Below, one piece after another: positions 55,451 through 64,000 of a stretch of DNA of 64,000 nt. The stretch comes from CAWBRT01 sp963696525 (GTDB taxonomy: Bacteria; Acidobacteriota; Terriglobia; Terriglobales; Acidobacteriaceae). Every line of letters begins with the position of its first letter. The first letter of the stretch is position 1. The notes below the pieces were generated by a model. It worked only from the letters and a program-made list of their open reading frames with translations, was not told where the DNA came from and ran no database searches. The DNA lies in NCBI GenBank assembly GCA_963696525.1, contig CAVOKO010000005.1, forward strand, positions 62,001 through 126,000, given 5' to 3'. The position numbers were made by a program, and so were the translations under genes.

Positions 55451-55510
55451 TCTTGAAGGTGGTGACTCGACTCGCCGAACACCCGGGTAGCGGCGGTATC
55501 GCGCTTCTCC

Positions 55511-57052
55511 TTAGTTACTTCGTGTCCGCTCCATTCCCGCCTGCTCTTTTTGCCGTTTCACCTCATCTGCGCCCATGGCATATTCAATAATCCGTTCCTG
55601 TGTCGCCTCTGCATGGGATAACTCCGAGACAATTCTTCCTTCGCGCATGACATAGATACGATCGCTCATACCGATGACCTCGGAGAGTTCGGAAGAAATC
55701 ATCAGGATGGCGGCGCCCTCCCTTACCAAGCCCGCCATTAAAGCATAGATCTCACTCTTTGCCCCAACGTCAATGCCCCTGGTTGGCTCGTCGAAGATAA
55801 AGATCTTTGCCTTGGTACACAACCATTTTGCAATGACTACCTTCTGCTGATTGCCGCCTGAAAGATACTGGGCAAGCCGTGATACGGAGGGAGTGGCAAT
55901 GCGCAGCTTTTCCACATACTTCAAGACAACTTCCGCTTCTTTCTTCTTGCCGACATACATTCTAGGAAACAAATGCTTCAGGCTTGCTATAACTACGTTT
56001 TCCGCCACCGATAGGATTAATGCCAGGCCTTGATTCTTTCGATCCTCCGGTATCAGGCTAACGCCCTGTTCAACCATATCGGAAACGGAACAATTATCGA
56101 TCTCTTTGCCGAAGAGGTAAATCTTTCCGCTGTCATACTTGTCCACGCCGAAGATGGCTCGCGCGAGGTCGGTCCGGCCTGAACCAACCAAGCCGGCAAG
56201 ACCCACGATCTCCCCACTTCGAAGGGTTAGGTTGATATCTCGCAGCCGCCTGCCCTTCGAAAGGTTCTCCACCCGCAGGCATTCGGCACCAGAGGATTGA
56301 TGGTCGCGTTGAAATACCTCAGTAACCGAATGGCCGACCATCATTCCGACCAGCTCATCAATAGTCACTTCGCGAATTGCCTTTGTTCCAACGAACCTAC
56401 CATCGCGAAGCACGGTGACTCGGTGGCCAACTTGATCTAGTTCCTGTAGCCGGTGGGAAATGTAAATAATCCCAATACCCTTCTGGTTGAGCTGGTGAAT
56501 GGTCGAAAAGAGCTGTTCTGTTTCGCGCTCGGAAAGGGCGGACGTCGGCTCGTCCATGATAAGTATCTTGGACTGGATTGAAAGGGCTTTGGCAACTTCG
56601 ACCATCTGCTGCTCAGCCGTAGTCAGATCCGCGATCAGTGTATGGGTGCCCACGTTCATATTCAGGCTGCCGAGCAATGTTGCCGCGTCGCTGTGCATTT
56701 TCCGGTGATCGATGAATCCGTACCGTCTAGGGAAGCGGCCCAAGAAGATGTTTTGCGCCACATTCATGTAGGGGATCAGGTTGAATTCCTGATAAATGAT
56801 ATTTACCCCCATGCGCTGAGCTACCCGCGGATCGAAGACCTTGACCTTTTGTCCATCGAGATAGACTTCACCCTCATCAGGCGCATAGGCACCGGAAAGA
56901 ATCTTCATCAGGGTCGATTTCCCGGCACCGTTTTCGCCCAGCAGGATATGGGTCTCCCCGGCTTTGAGCTCGAAATCCACTTTGTCCAAAGCACGCACGC
57001 CAGGGAAGGTTTTGGTGATACCTCGCGCCTCCATAATTATCCGCTCACCCAT
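55511..57052 (-). CDS. Sugar-type ABC ATPase with two nucleotide-binding domains
   Basis: 513 residues, the double-ATPase format of RbsA/MglA. Domain 1 has Walker A LLGENGAGKSTLMKIL, a degenerate signature LTTAEQQMVEVAKAL and Walker B ILIMDEPTSAL. Domain 2 has a degenerate Walker A LAGLVGSGRTDLARAI, signature YLSGGNQQKVVIAKWL and Walker B IFIFDEPTRGIDVGAKSE. As in the family, each composite site mixes one strong and one weak half. GGGAGAA precedes the ATG. It follows the dehydrogenase gene by 37 bp. Confidence 0.95.
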   Translation of the reverse strand: MGERIIMEARGITKTFPGVRALDKVDFELKAGETHILLGENGAGKSTLMKILSGAYAPDEGEVYLDGQKVKVFDPRVAQRMGVNIIYQEFNLIPYMNVAQNIFLGRFPRRYGFIDHRKMHSDAATLLGSLNMNVGTHTLIADLTTAEQQMVEVAKALSIQSKILIMDEPTSALSERETEQLFSTIHQLNQKGIGIIYISHRLQELDQVGHRVTVLRDGRFVGTKAIREVTIDELVGMMVGHSVTEVFQRDHQSSGAECLRVENLSKGRRLRDINLTLRSGEIVGLAGLVGSGRTDLARAIFGVDKYDSGKIYLFGKEIDNCSVSDMVEQGVSLIPEDRKNQGLALILSVAENVVIASLKHLFPRMYVGKKKEAEVVLKYVEKLRIATPSVSRLAQYLSGGNQQKVVIAKWLCTKAKIFIFDEPTRGIDVGAKSEIYALMAGLVREGAAILMISSELSEVIGMSDRIYVMREGRIVSELSHAEATQERIIEYAMGADEVKRQKEQAGMERTRSN

Positions 57053-57089
57053 TTCATTCTCCCGCAGGCTATATAGACCTATCTACAAG

Positions 57090-58175
57090 CTATTCCGGAT
57101 TGGGGTGAACGATTACTTTGATCGCGCCTCCCCGGCGATGGATAAAGGTATCAAAGGCCTCGCCAATCTGTTCGAGAGGAAAGTGATGCGTGATTAAGGG
57201 TTTCGCCCTGATCTTTCCCGCGCCGAAAAGCGCCAAGCTGCGGGCACAATCACCCATGCCTTCTCCTCGCACCCCAGCAGCGCGCATGTCACTCAACACG
57301 AACTTCCTCATATCAACTGTCATAGGTTCGTGGGAGTCGCCAATCAAGGAAAGCCGGCCGCCGCGCATCGCCATATCGATGGATTGCTGCACCGCGGTGT
57401 TGCCGCCGGAACATTCCATCACCAGATCCGCGCCGACACCATCGGTCTCAGCCAAGACAACCTTGACAGGATCTTGCTGGTCCGTGTCCACAACGACATC
57501 GGCGCCAACTTCTTTGCCTACTCTAAGCCGACTATCACGTTTACCGCAGAGAATAACTTTCTTGGCGCCAAGGGCTTTTACCAACTGCACCGCCATCATG
57601 CCGATCGGGCCGGCACCCAAGACGGCCACTGTCTCCCCACCTAGCAGGCCGCCCACATTATCTAAAGCGAAATGGACGCAGGCAGCGGTCGTGACCAGCG
57701 AAGCCTCTTCAAAGGATATGTTGTCAGGTATCTTGTAAAGGGTGCCGATGTGGTTTACCACGTACTCGGCGTATCCGCCATTTGTCGTAAAGCCGTAATG
57801 GCGGTGGCCGGTTTCAGGCTTCCCATAATTCATGCAGATGGTGTAACGGCCTTGTTTGCAATTCTTGCAATAACCACAGCCCTTGTGGGTTTCAATAGCT
57901 ACGCGGTCACCTATCGCGAAATTGAGTACATGAGGACCTATGGCCACGATCCGGCCGCTGTACTCATGTCCCGGGACGAACGTACCGTAAGGCGGAAGTG
58001 CTTGCCATCCCTTGTACACGACAGTAGGGTCGGACCCGCAGATTGCACATGCCATGACCTTGATCAGGACTTCGAAAGCACCAGGTTCCGGGACTGGCCA
58101 ATCCTGCACGCACAGTTGCCCCTTGCCTTGCAGAACGGCGGCTCTCATTGTCTTGGGGATCGACATATCATTCAT
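57090..58175 (-). CDS. Zinc-dependent medium-chain dehydrogenase (polyol/threonine type)
   Basis: 361 residues. The catalytic zinc ligands are Cys in CAICGSDPTV and His-Glu in PGHEYSGRIV; the structural zinc has four Cys in CGYCKNCKQGRYTIC. The Rossmann motif is VAVLGAGPIGMMAVQLVKAL. This is a sorbitol/threonine-dehydrogenase-like enzyme oxidising a secondary alcohol with NAD(P). It is the first gene of the ABC operon, hinting at a polyol as the imported substrate. Start ATG 58175; a second in-frame ATG lies three codons later. Confidence 0.9.
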   Translation of the reverse strand: MNDMSIPKTMRAAVLQGKGQLCVQDWPVPEPGAFEVLIKVMACAICGSDPTVVYKGWQALPPYGTFVPGHEYSGRIVAIGPHVLNFAIGDRVAIETHKGCGYCKNCKQGRYTICMNYGKPETGHRHYGFTTNGGYAEYVVNHIGTLYKIPDNISFEEASLVTTAACVHFALDNVGGLLGGETVAVLGAGPIGMMAVQLVKALGAKKVILCGKRDSRLRVGKEVGADVVVDTDQQDPVKVVLAETDGVGADLVMECSGGNTAVQQSIDMAMRGGRLSLIGDSHEPMTVDMRKFVLSDMRAAGVRGEGMGDCARSLALFGAGKIRAKPLITHHFPLEQIGEAFDTFIHRRGGAIKVIVHPNPE

Positions 58176-58700
58176 GATTCTGACTCTTTCACTCCTTTGG
58201 AATTTTTGGAACGGCCTTACCACGGCTGAGAAAGCGTGCAATCAATTCGAGTCTGGTATCGAGTGTGACCTCAAGACGACCGCCTCACGGATGGCGTCAT
58301 GGTGAGCGAGCGTCGCGGCCTGAAACTTCCGCCCTCGCGCCGCAGCTTCGACAAGGTATGAGTTGAAGCTCGCTCGCGCGCCGCTCTGGGCCTCGTTTTA
58401 TGCGCTTACCAAACATTGCAAATATGCATCGTGAGAATCGTCTTGTCAAACATTATTCCCCAGATTCACAGCTGTGTAAGGAGTCAAAGAATAGCAAACT
58501 TAGGATTCTGCCAGGCAAGACGTATGACGAGAAATGCACCTTGATCAAGCAGGCACCTGAGCTGCTTAACTCCATGGTCGGGCTGCGTTCTACCCTCGGA
58601 GACATCACCAGTCGGGAACAGTGTTGCCATACTTCGGGAGGAAATCCTCAGAAATCGTTTGGCGGTATGGACCACAAGCAGCGGGACGATACAGGATAAA
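58176..58700. other. Non-coding stretch between sugar operon and tRNA-Lys
   Basis: Short open frames exist on both strands (58400-58699 +, 58484-58675 -) but neither has a ribosome site or a family I recognise. The base composition is more AT-rich than around it. It holds the promoter noted separately and may contain the decayed remains of a regulator; I cannot show this. Confidence 0.4.
58421..58449 (-). promoter_or_regulatory. Promoter of the sugar ABC operon
   Basis: On the - strand a perfect TTGACA (58449-58444), a 17-bp spacer and CATATT (58426-58421), preceded by TG. The leader to ATG 58175 would be about 240 nt, long enough for further control. Confidence 0.5.
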
Positions 58701-58776
58701 TGGTGAGCGCGCCGGGATTCGAACCCGGGACCCTCTGCTTAAAAGGCAGATGCTCTACCTACTGAGCTACGCGCCC
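58701..58776 (-). tRNA. tRNA-Lys (anticodon UUU)
   Basis: 76 bases including an encoded CCA. On the - strand it begins GGGCGCGTAGCTCAGTAGG, has the anticodon loop CTTTTAA, the variable AGGGTC, T-loop GGTTCGAATCC and ends CTCACCA. The acceptor stem GGGCGCG/CGCGCTC pairs with one G-T. Confidence 0.97.
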
Positions 58777-58920
58777 TGAAACAGGATCTACGCTACAGTT
58801 TACGATGATCGTGGTCACAGCTAAGATGACTGTGGTTCACATTCAAAACAGCGGTTCCGCGCAGCTCCCACTTTGTAATTTATCACATCGGCGGTACCGC
58901 GAGCAGAACCAGGACCTGAA

Positions 58921-60210
58921 TTATCGTTCCAGCAGCTTATCGAGCGTATCGAAAAAACCCGGATACGAGATTGCCACACACTCCGATCCGTCGATGACGG
59001 TCTCGCCTGTCGCGCGCAAAGCTGCCACACTGAAGGCCATGGCGATGCGGTGATCCCCATGGGAGTTGATGGTCGCGCCATTCAACTGCTGTTTGCCTGG
59101 AATCACCATGCCGTCTTCTTTCTCCTCCACGACGGCCCCCATGGCGCGCAAGTTCGAGGCAATGGCCGCAATTCTATCGGACTCCTTGACCCGCAGCTCT
59201 TGCGCATCGGCTATGACGATGCCCAATTCAGAATAAGGCGCAATCGCGGCCAGCACCGGCAGCTCGTCGATCAGTAATGCACTGGTAGCGCCGCGCACCA
59301 CCGCTCCGCGCAGGTTATCGCCGCGCACCTGGACCGATCCGACCATCTCGCCGTTGCTCTCTGCTACGTGCAGGAAACGAATTTCAAGACCGAGTTGCGA
59401 GAGAACATCCAAGATTGCCGACCGTGTGGGATTGAGCAGCAGGTTATCTATCACCAGGTTCGATCCCCGGAAAAGCGCGGCAGCGCAAAGAAAAAAAGCG
59501 GCGGAAGAGATGTCGCCGGGAACGGAAGCCTTGAGCGCGTGCAATTGCTGTCCGCCCCGGATGGTCACGCGGTTGCCCTGGCGCTCGACCGTGGCCCCGA
59601 AGGCACGCAACGCCAGTTCGCTGTGATCGCGCGTTCGCAATGGTTCTTCGACCGCGGTTGTCCCTTGCGCCAGAAGCCCCGCGAACAGTACGCAACTTTT
59701 CACCTGAGCGCTGGCCACCGGCAGTAGGTAGTCAATCGCGCGCAGGGGCCGTCCCTCGACCAGCAAAGGCGGACGGCCTCCGTCCGAACTGCTGACTTGA
59801 GCGCCCATCCTGCGCAAAGGCTCCACGATCCGCGCCATCGGCCGCTTTCGCAGCGAATCATCTCCCGTCATCTGGCAAACGAACGATTGCGCGGCCATAA
59901 TTCCGGCCAGCATTCGCATGGTCGATCCGGAGTTGCCGCAATCGAGCGCCTCGCGTGGCGGTTGGAACGTCCCGCCAGCGACTTCCACGCGATCTCCCTC
60001 CCGCGTCACGGCCACGCCAACCTGCCGCAAGCATTGCAGAGTGCTGGCACAGTCAGCCGCTGACGAGAAGTTTTCCAAGCTGGATTGGCCCTCGGCCAGC
60101 GCGGCCAGCATGGCATAGCGATGCGATATCGACTTGTCCCCTGGCGGCGTCAGGCTGCCATTGAGATTGCTCGCCGGAGCTACCGTCCGCCTTTGTCCGC
60201 CCTCGCTCAT
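58921..60210 (-). CDS. aroA: 3-phosphoshikimate 1-carboxyvinyltransferase (EPSP synthase)
   Basis: 429 residues. It joins shikimate 3-phosphate and phosphoenolpyruvate in the sixth step of the shikimate pathway. The N-terminal PGDKSISHRYAMLAALAEG, the PEP-loop region LDCGNSGSTMRMLAGIM, GDDSLRKRPM, SAQVKSCVLFAGLLA, PGDISSAAFFL and the late RVKESDRIAAIASNLRAMGA and HGDHRIAMAFSVA are all present. ATG 60210 follows CGGAGAA; the 14-codon extension upstream is not conserved. It is followed by an alpha/beta hydrolase gene upstream on the same strand. Confidence 0.96.
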   Translation of the reverse strand: MSEGGQRRTVAPASNLNGSLTPPGDKSISHRYAMLAALAEGQSSLENFSSAADCASTLQCLRQVGVAVTREGDRVEVAGGTFQPPREALDCGNSGSTMRMLAGIMAAQSFVCQMTGDDSLRKRPMARIVEPLRRMGAQVSSSDGGRPPLLVEGRPLRAIDYLLPVASAQVKSCVLFAGLLAQGTTAVEEPLRTRDHSELALRAFGATVERQGNRVTIRGGQQLHALKASVPGDISSAAFFLCAAALFRGSNLVIDNLLLNPTRSAILDVLSQLGLEIRFLHVAESNGEMVGSVQVRGDNLRGAVVRGATSALLIDELPVLAAIAPYSELGIVIADAQELRVKESDRIAAIASNLRAMGAVVEEKEDGMVIPGKQQLNGATINSHGDHRIAMAFSVAALRATGETVIDGSECVAISYPGFFDTLDKLLER

Positions 60211-60282
60211 ATTTCTCCGTTTGTCCTCAGCAGGACGAATCACGAATACCATTCGCGCGAAAATTCGGGCGGCACGTTCAGC

Positions 60283-61077
60283 TCACTTGGCCGTCTGTTC
60301 CAGAAACCGCTTCAGCAGGATGGCGACTTCCTCCGGCTGCTCGAAGGCGGCGTAGTGCCCCGCCTTCGGCACAATTTGCAATATACTGTTGCGGATTCCA
60401 GCGCGCATTTTTTCCAGTTCTTCGCGCGGACTTAAGACATCCGCTGCTCCGCCCAGAATCAGCGCAGGCACTCTGATTTTCGAGAGGGTCTGGGTCGAGT
60501 CGGGTCGTTCCGCCATGCCACGCTGCACCGCGGCAATTCCCCGGGCCGTCGAACGCATCATGGTGCGCTTCGCTTTTTCCACGACCTCTGGCCGGTTCCG
60601 CTGGGTAATTTCGCCGAGCAACTTCGGCAACATGCCATCGATGTACTGTTCAGGACCTTGCTGCAGCACCTGTTCCGCCGCCTGCAGACGGGCCGCCCTG
60701 GCTTCGGCGTTGTCGGCTGAAGCCTTCGTATTTGCCAGTACAAGCCCGGCCATGCGCTCGCGAAACCTTCGCCAGAATTCAAAAAGAATGTAGCCGCCGA
60801 TCGAACAGCCGATGAAAACCGCCTTGCCCACCTTCAGTTCGTCGCAGAGCCTCACGAGGTCTTCCGCGTGTTTCTGCATGGTGGCACTGCCATCGCCGAC
60901 CCCGGACTCGCCCAGGCCGCGCAAATCCGGCATGATCAGCCGGTACTTTGCCGCGAGCCTGTCCTGTACCGGAATCCAGAACTCATGACAAGACGGGAAC
61001 GGGTGCAAAAGGATCACATCCGGACCTTTTCCTTCGGTCTTGTAGAACAGCTCAGCGTCATTCGTGCGCAGCAACAT
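60283..61077 (-). CDS. Alpha/beta-fold hydrolase
   Basis: 264 residues. The catalytic triad is readable: Ser in the elbow IGCSIGGYILFEF, Asp in LILGGAADVLSP and His in PKAGHYAAFEQPE. The oxyanion region is LLHPFPSCHEFW. It resembles the esterase/lactonase or 3-oxoadipate enol-lactonase-like branch, without enough to name a substrate. No Shine-Dalgarno is clear before its ATG. It is upstream of aroA by 72 bp on the same strand and may share its transcript. Confidence 0.88.
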   Translation of the reverse strand: MLLRTNDAELFYKTEGKGPDVILLHPFPSCHEFWIPVQDRLAAKYRLIMPDLRGLGESGVGDGSATMQKHAEDLVRLCDELKVGKAVFIGCSIGGYILFEFWRRFRERMAGLVLANTKASADNAEARAARLQAAEQVLQQGPEQYIDGMLPKLLGEITQRNRPEVVEKAKRTMMRSTARGIAAVQRGMAERPDSTQTLSKIRVPALILGGAADVLSPREELEKMRAGIRNSILQIVPKAGHYAAFEQPEEVAILLKRFLEQTAK

Positions 61078-61508
61078 ACGACATCAAAGCACCTTTGCAG
61101 AATTTCACTGCTGAACGGGCGCCGAAAAAACAGCCTCAGGCGATGTGAGTCCACCAACTCTTGCATGAGTACGTGGGTGTCCACGCCGCATAGCACCTAG
61201 CTTGTTCTACCCCCAGCCCATGCAACCCATGGCGCGCACCGGCACCCAGACTTCGGCGCTTTTTCCGGAGCTGGGTCATCGCCGGGCAGGCTCAGCGCCT
61301 TCCCTGCGAGCGTACAATAGCACTTTCCGCTCCGATTCGCAGTTATCTATTCAGGCAGCGTGCTCGCGCGGGAAGACTTCGCCTCACGGTGGGTTGCTTC
61401 CGAATGGGGATGCGTCGGATTTCCCTCCCGTCCCAAATTGGTACTACTCCGAAATGGGCCGCGCCCAAGCCGGAGCAGGCTGCTTGAAAAACGCGTCGAA
61501 GCCGGGGG

Positions 61509-61539
61509 CCCCGGCACGCCCGCTGGTGGCTTGTTGGGG
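61509..61539. repeat. CCCC...GGGG palindrome, copy 5
   Basis: CCCCGGCACG with CTTGTTGGGG around CCCGCTGGTGG, nearly the same loop as copy 4. The stem is imperfect. Confidence 0.55.
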
Positions 61540-61552
61540 TGGGAAGCCTGGG

Positions 61553-61586
61553 CCCCGGCACGCACCAGTGGTTGCGCGTGTTGGGG
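61553..61586. repeat. CCCC...GGGG palindrome, copy 6
   Basis: CCCCGGCACGC pairs with GCGTGTTGGGG (about 9 of 11 with G-T). It stands 13 bp from copy 5 in the same direction, making a tandem pair. Confidence 0.55.
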
Positions 61587-61660
61587 CGGAACGAGCGCGA
61601 CGCTGCCGAATGTGTAATCCAGAAGCGAAGCGTACAAAATGTTGGGGGCTTGTCCTCCCC

Positions 61661-61686
61661 TAAACTTGTTTTTTAGCAGCCAGTTA
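61661..61686 (+). repeat. Dispersed AGCAGCC motif, copy c
   Basis: AAACTTGTTTTTTAGCAGCC, matching the second half of the motif in front of lysS (AAACCTGT...CAGCAGCC). It ends about 50 bp before the EAL/HDOD gene. Confidence 0.45.
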
Positions 61687-61736
61687 GCGCGCTGCTCCTT
61701 TAACTTCCGGCAGGGGCTGGCCGATAGTCAATCTGT

Positions 61737-62995
61737 ATGGCTTTCGCGCCCCAATCGTTCGCTGACCTCGCCGGGCCTTCCGTTGTCTCTTCCCCGCCCC
61801 AGTGCTTTGTTGCGCGCCAGCCGATTCTCGATCGAAGTGGCGTCGTCTACGGGTACGAACTGCTGGCCCGCTCTGGAAATGGCAATATTTTCGATGGGTC
61901 CGACCCGACCGCTGCCACTTGCCGCACCATCGACACTTCGCTGCTGATCGGACTGAACTCGCTGACAGAAGGCCGCCGAGCCTTTATCAACTGCACCCGC
62001 CAAATCCTGCTCAGCGACATGGTAACAGTACTACCGAGCAAGGCTTGCGTGCTTGAGATCCTGGAAGATGTCGAACCCGATCACGAAGTTCTCGAGCGCT
62101 GCCGCAGTCTGCGCAAAAGCGGCTACACGCTTGCAATGGACGACTTCACAGGGGATTTAAAGTATGCGCCGCTCTTTGAGGTCGTCGAGATCATCAAGGT
62201 CGACTTTCTTGCGACCAACATCTTGCAACAGGCCGATTTTGTTCGTTACGCCCGGCGCGGCATCACCCTGCTGGCCGAAAAAGTGGAAACCCGCGAACAG
62301 TTCGACTTGGCCAAGAAGCTTGGGTATACATATTTTCAAGGCTACTACTTCGCCAAGCCCACAGTGGTTTCCAGTGCGGACATCTCTCTGCTGCAGTCAA
62401 AATGCCTGCACATCCTGCAAAAAACCTTTGCCCCGAATTACGAACCCAAGGAAGTCGCGGCGGTCATCATGCAGGAGCCCTCTCTCTGCTACCGGCTCTT
62501 GCGTTACATGGATTCGGCGGCCTTCGGTCTCTACCCCATCCGCTCGATCGGCCATGCCTTGACCATTCTCGGCCAGCGCGAAACCCAAAAATGGGTGGCC
62601 CTCGTCACCGCCGTCATGCTAGGGAAAAAGACGTCGACCGCACTGGTGAGTATGGCTCTGGTGCGCGCGCGCTTCTGCGAATTGATGGCTGGCGAGTTGG
62701 ACGGACCGAGCACCGATTACTTCCTGATGGGCCTGCTCTCGCTTATGGATGTTCTTCTGTCGCAGCCCATGAGCGCGGTGCTTGCGCAACTGCCCATCTC
62801 GGCCGAGTGTCGCGACGCCCTGGGCGGTCAAGAAAACTCTTTGAGCGGGATACTGCAACTCATGGTGGCCTGCGAGCGGGGCGAATGGGGCCTGTTGAGC
62901 CGTCAGTGCTCCACCCTCGACACGGCGGAGTCGGTTGTCTGGGGCCTCTATCGCAAGCCATTCAATGGGCGAGAAGCTTTAACCTGGAGAAGTAG
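61737..62995 (+). CDS. EAL-like/HDOD signalling protein, frame break near the end
   Basis: About 420 residues. An N-terminal EAL-related domain (FVARQPILDRSGVVYGYELL, VLEILEDVEPDHE, GYTLAMDDFTGDL, IIKVDFLA, LLAEKVETREQF) has lost the EAL catalytic triplet, so it probably does not cleave cyclic di-GMP. An HDOD domain follows (about 215-400; SLCYRLLRYMDSAAFG, ILGQRETQKWVALV). The open frame runs to 63359, antisense across dinB, with a meaningless Ser/Arg-rich tail. Adding one base near 62958 instead gives YRQAIQWARSFNLEK and a stop at 62995, 12 bp from the dinB stop; I take that as the real end. Confidence 0.85.
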
Positions 62996-63007
62996 TTCCC
63001 CGGCGAT

Positions 63008-64000
63008 TTACTTTTTTTCGCGCTTCCCCGGCAGAGCCGCCGGATTGTCGTGGGTGCGCTCGCGTATGTCCGCCCGCATGCCGGCGCCGAGCGAGACCGC
63101 GTGTTCGCCGAATTTGTCGCGCAGCTTGTCGGCCGCGCCCATCGCCTGCTGCCAACGCTGGTCGCGCGCTCCCGTATCCAGATGCAATTGGACATCCGGC
63201 TCGGCAAACATCGCCGCCTGCACGCCCAGCAGACGGATCAGCGACCCTGGCTTGCAATTTCGCCGGAAGAGCTCACGCACAACCGGCAACAGCTCGGTAT
63301 CGATCTGGGTGGGATGTTCGAGCGTGCGCGCCCTGGTAAAGGTGCTGAAGTCGGCATAGCGCAGTTTGAGCTGTATGCGGCGGGCATGCAGCCCGTATTC
63401 GCGGAGCCGGCGGCAGACTTTCTCGACCAGCTTTGCCAGGGTAGTTTCAAGCATCTCCCGATCTGCAACGTCCACCGAAAACGTGTGCTCATGACTCACC
63501 GATTTGGGGCCTGAAGCCTCGCCGATCGCTTCGTCAAACCATCCGCCGGCGTCGATACCCGCTGCCTTCTCGGCCAATGCCACCGCCCAATCGCCTATCT
63601 GCTCCCGCAGCCGCTCCCGGCTGTAGCTAGTCAGATCTCCGGCCGTCCTTACTCCCAGCTTCAACAGATGTTCTTCGGTGACTTTTCCGACCCCCGGAAT
63701 TTTGCGCACCGGCAGCGGAGCCAGCAACGTCCGCTCGCAGCCGGGAACAGCCCACAGAACGCCATTCGGTTTCGCCTGGCCGGAGCAGATCTTCGCCATC
63801 ACGCGGGAACTTCCGATGCCTACCGAACAGTTCAGCCGTGTCGATTCCTTCATCCGCTCGTGCAGCAAATGCGCCGCCCGTAAGGGAGGGCCGTGCAACC
63901 GCTCCGTGCCGGTCATGTCGAGGTACGCCTCATCGATCGACGCCATCTCCACCAGCGGCGAGAACTCCTGCAGAACCGCATGCACGCGAACCGACTCCTG
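63008..64000 (-). CDS. dinB: DNA polymerase IV (Y family), 5' end outside the window
   Basis: The frame is open to the last base of the window; 330 residues are seen and the first part of the palm is missing. The active-site block SIDEAYLDMTGTE is present, with SVGIGSSRVMAKICSGQAKP of the palm and thumb HhH (IPGVGKVTEEHLLKLGVRT). The little-finger region follows (VSHEHTFSVDVADREMLETT, LKLRYADFSTFTRART). Pol IV copies past lesions at low fidelity. The C-terminus ends in a basic GKREKK; no clear clamp-binding pentapeptide is seen. It converges on the EAL/HDOD gene. Confidence 0.95.
   Translation of the reverse strand, partial: QESVRVHAVLQEFSPLVEMASIDEAYLDMTGTERLHGPPLRAAHLLHERMKESTRLNCSVGIGSSRVMAKICSGQAKPNGVLWAVPGCERTLLAPLPVRKIPGVGKVTEEHLLKLGVRTAGDLTSYSRERLREQIGDWAVALAEKAAGIDAGGWFDEAIGEASGPKSVSHEHTFSVDVADREMLETTLAKLVEKVCRRLREYGLHARRIQLKLRYADFSTFTRARTLEHPTQIDTELLPVVRELFRRNCKPGSLIRLLGVQAAMFAEPDVQLHLDTGARDQRWQQAMGAADKLRDKFGEHAVSLGAGMRADIRERTHDNPAALPGKREKK

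Larger units (their letters stand above)
61078..61736. other. Repeat-rich non-coding stretch, 659 bp
   Basis: No convincing gene. The open frame at 61202-61663 is Ala/Gly/Pro/Arg-rich with no family or ribosome site. The stretch holds palindrome copies 5 and 6 and two copies of the AGCAGCC motif, one inverted (61475-61492) and one direct (61661-61686). Confidence 0.6.

Noticed and set aside
58301..58310. TGGTGAGCG matching the tRNA-Lys 3' end, as a possible attachment site
   Set aside because: Only nine bases agree and there is no integrase gene; too short to support an att site.
61202..61663. 153-codon open frame on the + strand in the repeat-rich stretch
   Set aside because: Low-complexity translation of palindrome repeats, with no ribosome site or family.

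Overview
The window reads as a chromosomal segment of a GC-rich, Gram-negative-type bacterium, most likely an acidobacterium (Acidobacteriota). That assignment is an inference from remembered family resemblance: two dissimilar nuo (complex I) operons, small conserved proteins of acidobacterial type, a NuoC with a Pro/Ala-rich head, and a signal-peptide-bearing ATP synthase subunit c. No search was run.

Layout. 1-5.6 kb: the end of a TolC-type efflux protein, a PhnD-type binding protein without transporter genes, a membrane histidine kinase and a REC-HisKA-HATPase-REC-REC hybrid kinase, all co-directional and probably one sensory unit. 5.6-20.9 kb: mostly single metabolic genes (VOC protein, thiolase, thiG, acyltransferase, GalB-like hydratase, DASS transporter, MDR oxidoreductase, uvrC, MBL hydrolase, aminotransferase, small secreted or conserved proteins). 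An IS5-family element and a MITE-like element sit side by side just upstream of uvrC, separated and flanked by CTAG.

21-49 kb is a bioenergetic block. On the + strand lies nuoACDEF-(DinB-like)-nuoGHJKLMN. On the - strand, pointing towards it, lies nuoACDHIJKLMN. Between them on the - strand are tatA and the FO-side ATP synthase genes (atpZ-like, atpI-like, atpB, atpE). No nuoB is visible in either operon. nuoI is present only in the second, and nuoEFG only in the first. Six single-base frame breaks occur in nuoG, nuoC2 and nuoD2, all repaired by skipping one base.

49-64 kb: lysS, then a six-gene sugar/polyol-type ABC uptake operon with a zinc dehydrogenase and a Tm-1-like protein, tRNA-Lys(UUU), aroA, an alpha/beta hydrolase, a repeat-rich non-coding stretch, an EAL-like/HDOD signalling protein and the 3' part of dinB (Pol IV).

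Between genes there is a dispersed family of CCCC...GGGG palindromes (six copies), a second short dispersed motif around AGCAGCC, and two perfect TGTGA-N6-TCACA sites on either side of nuoA2. I saw no CRISPR array, rRNA or phage genes.
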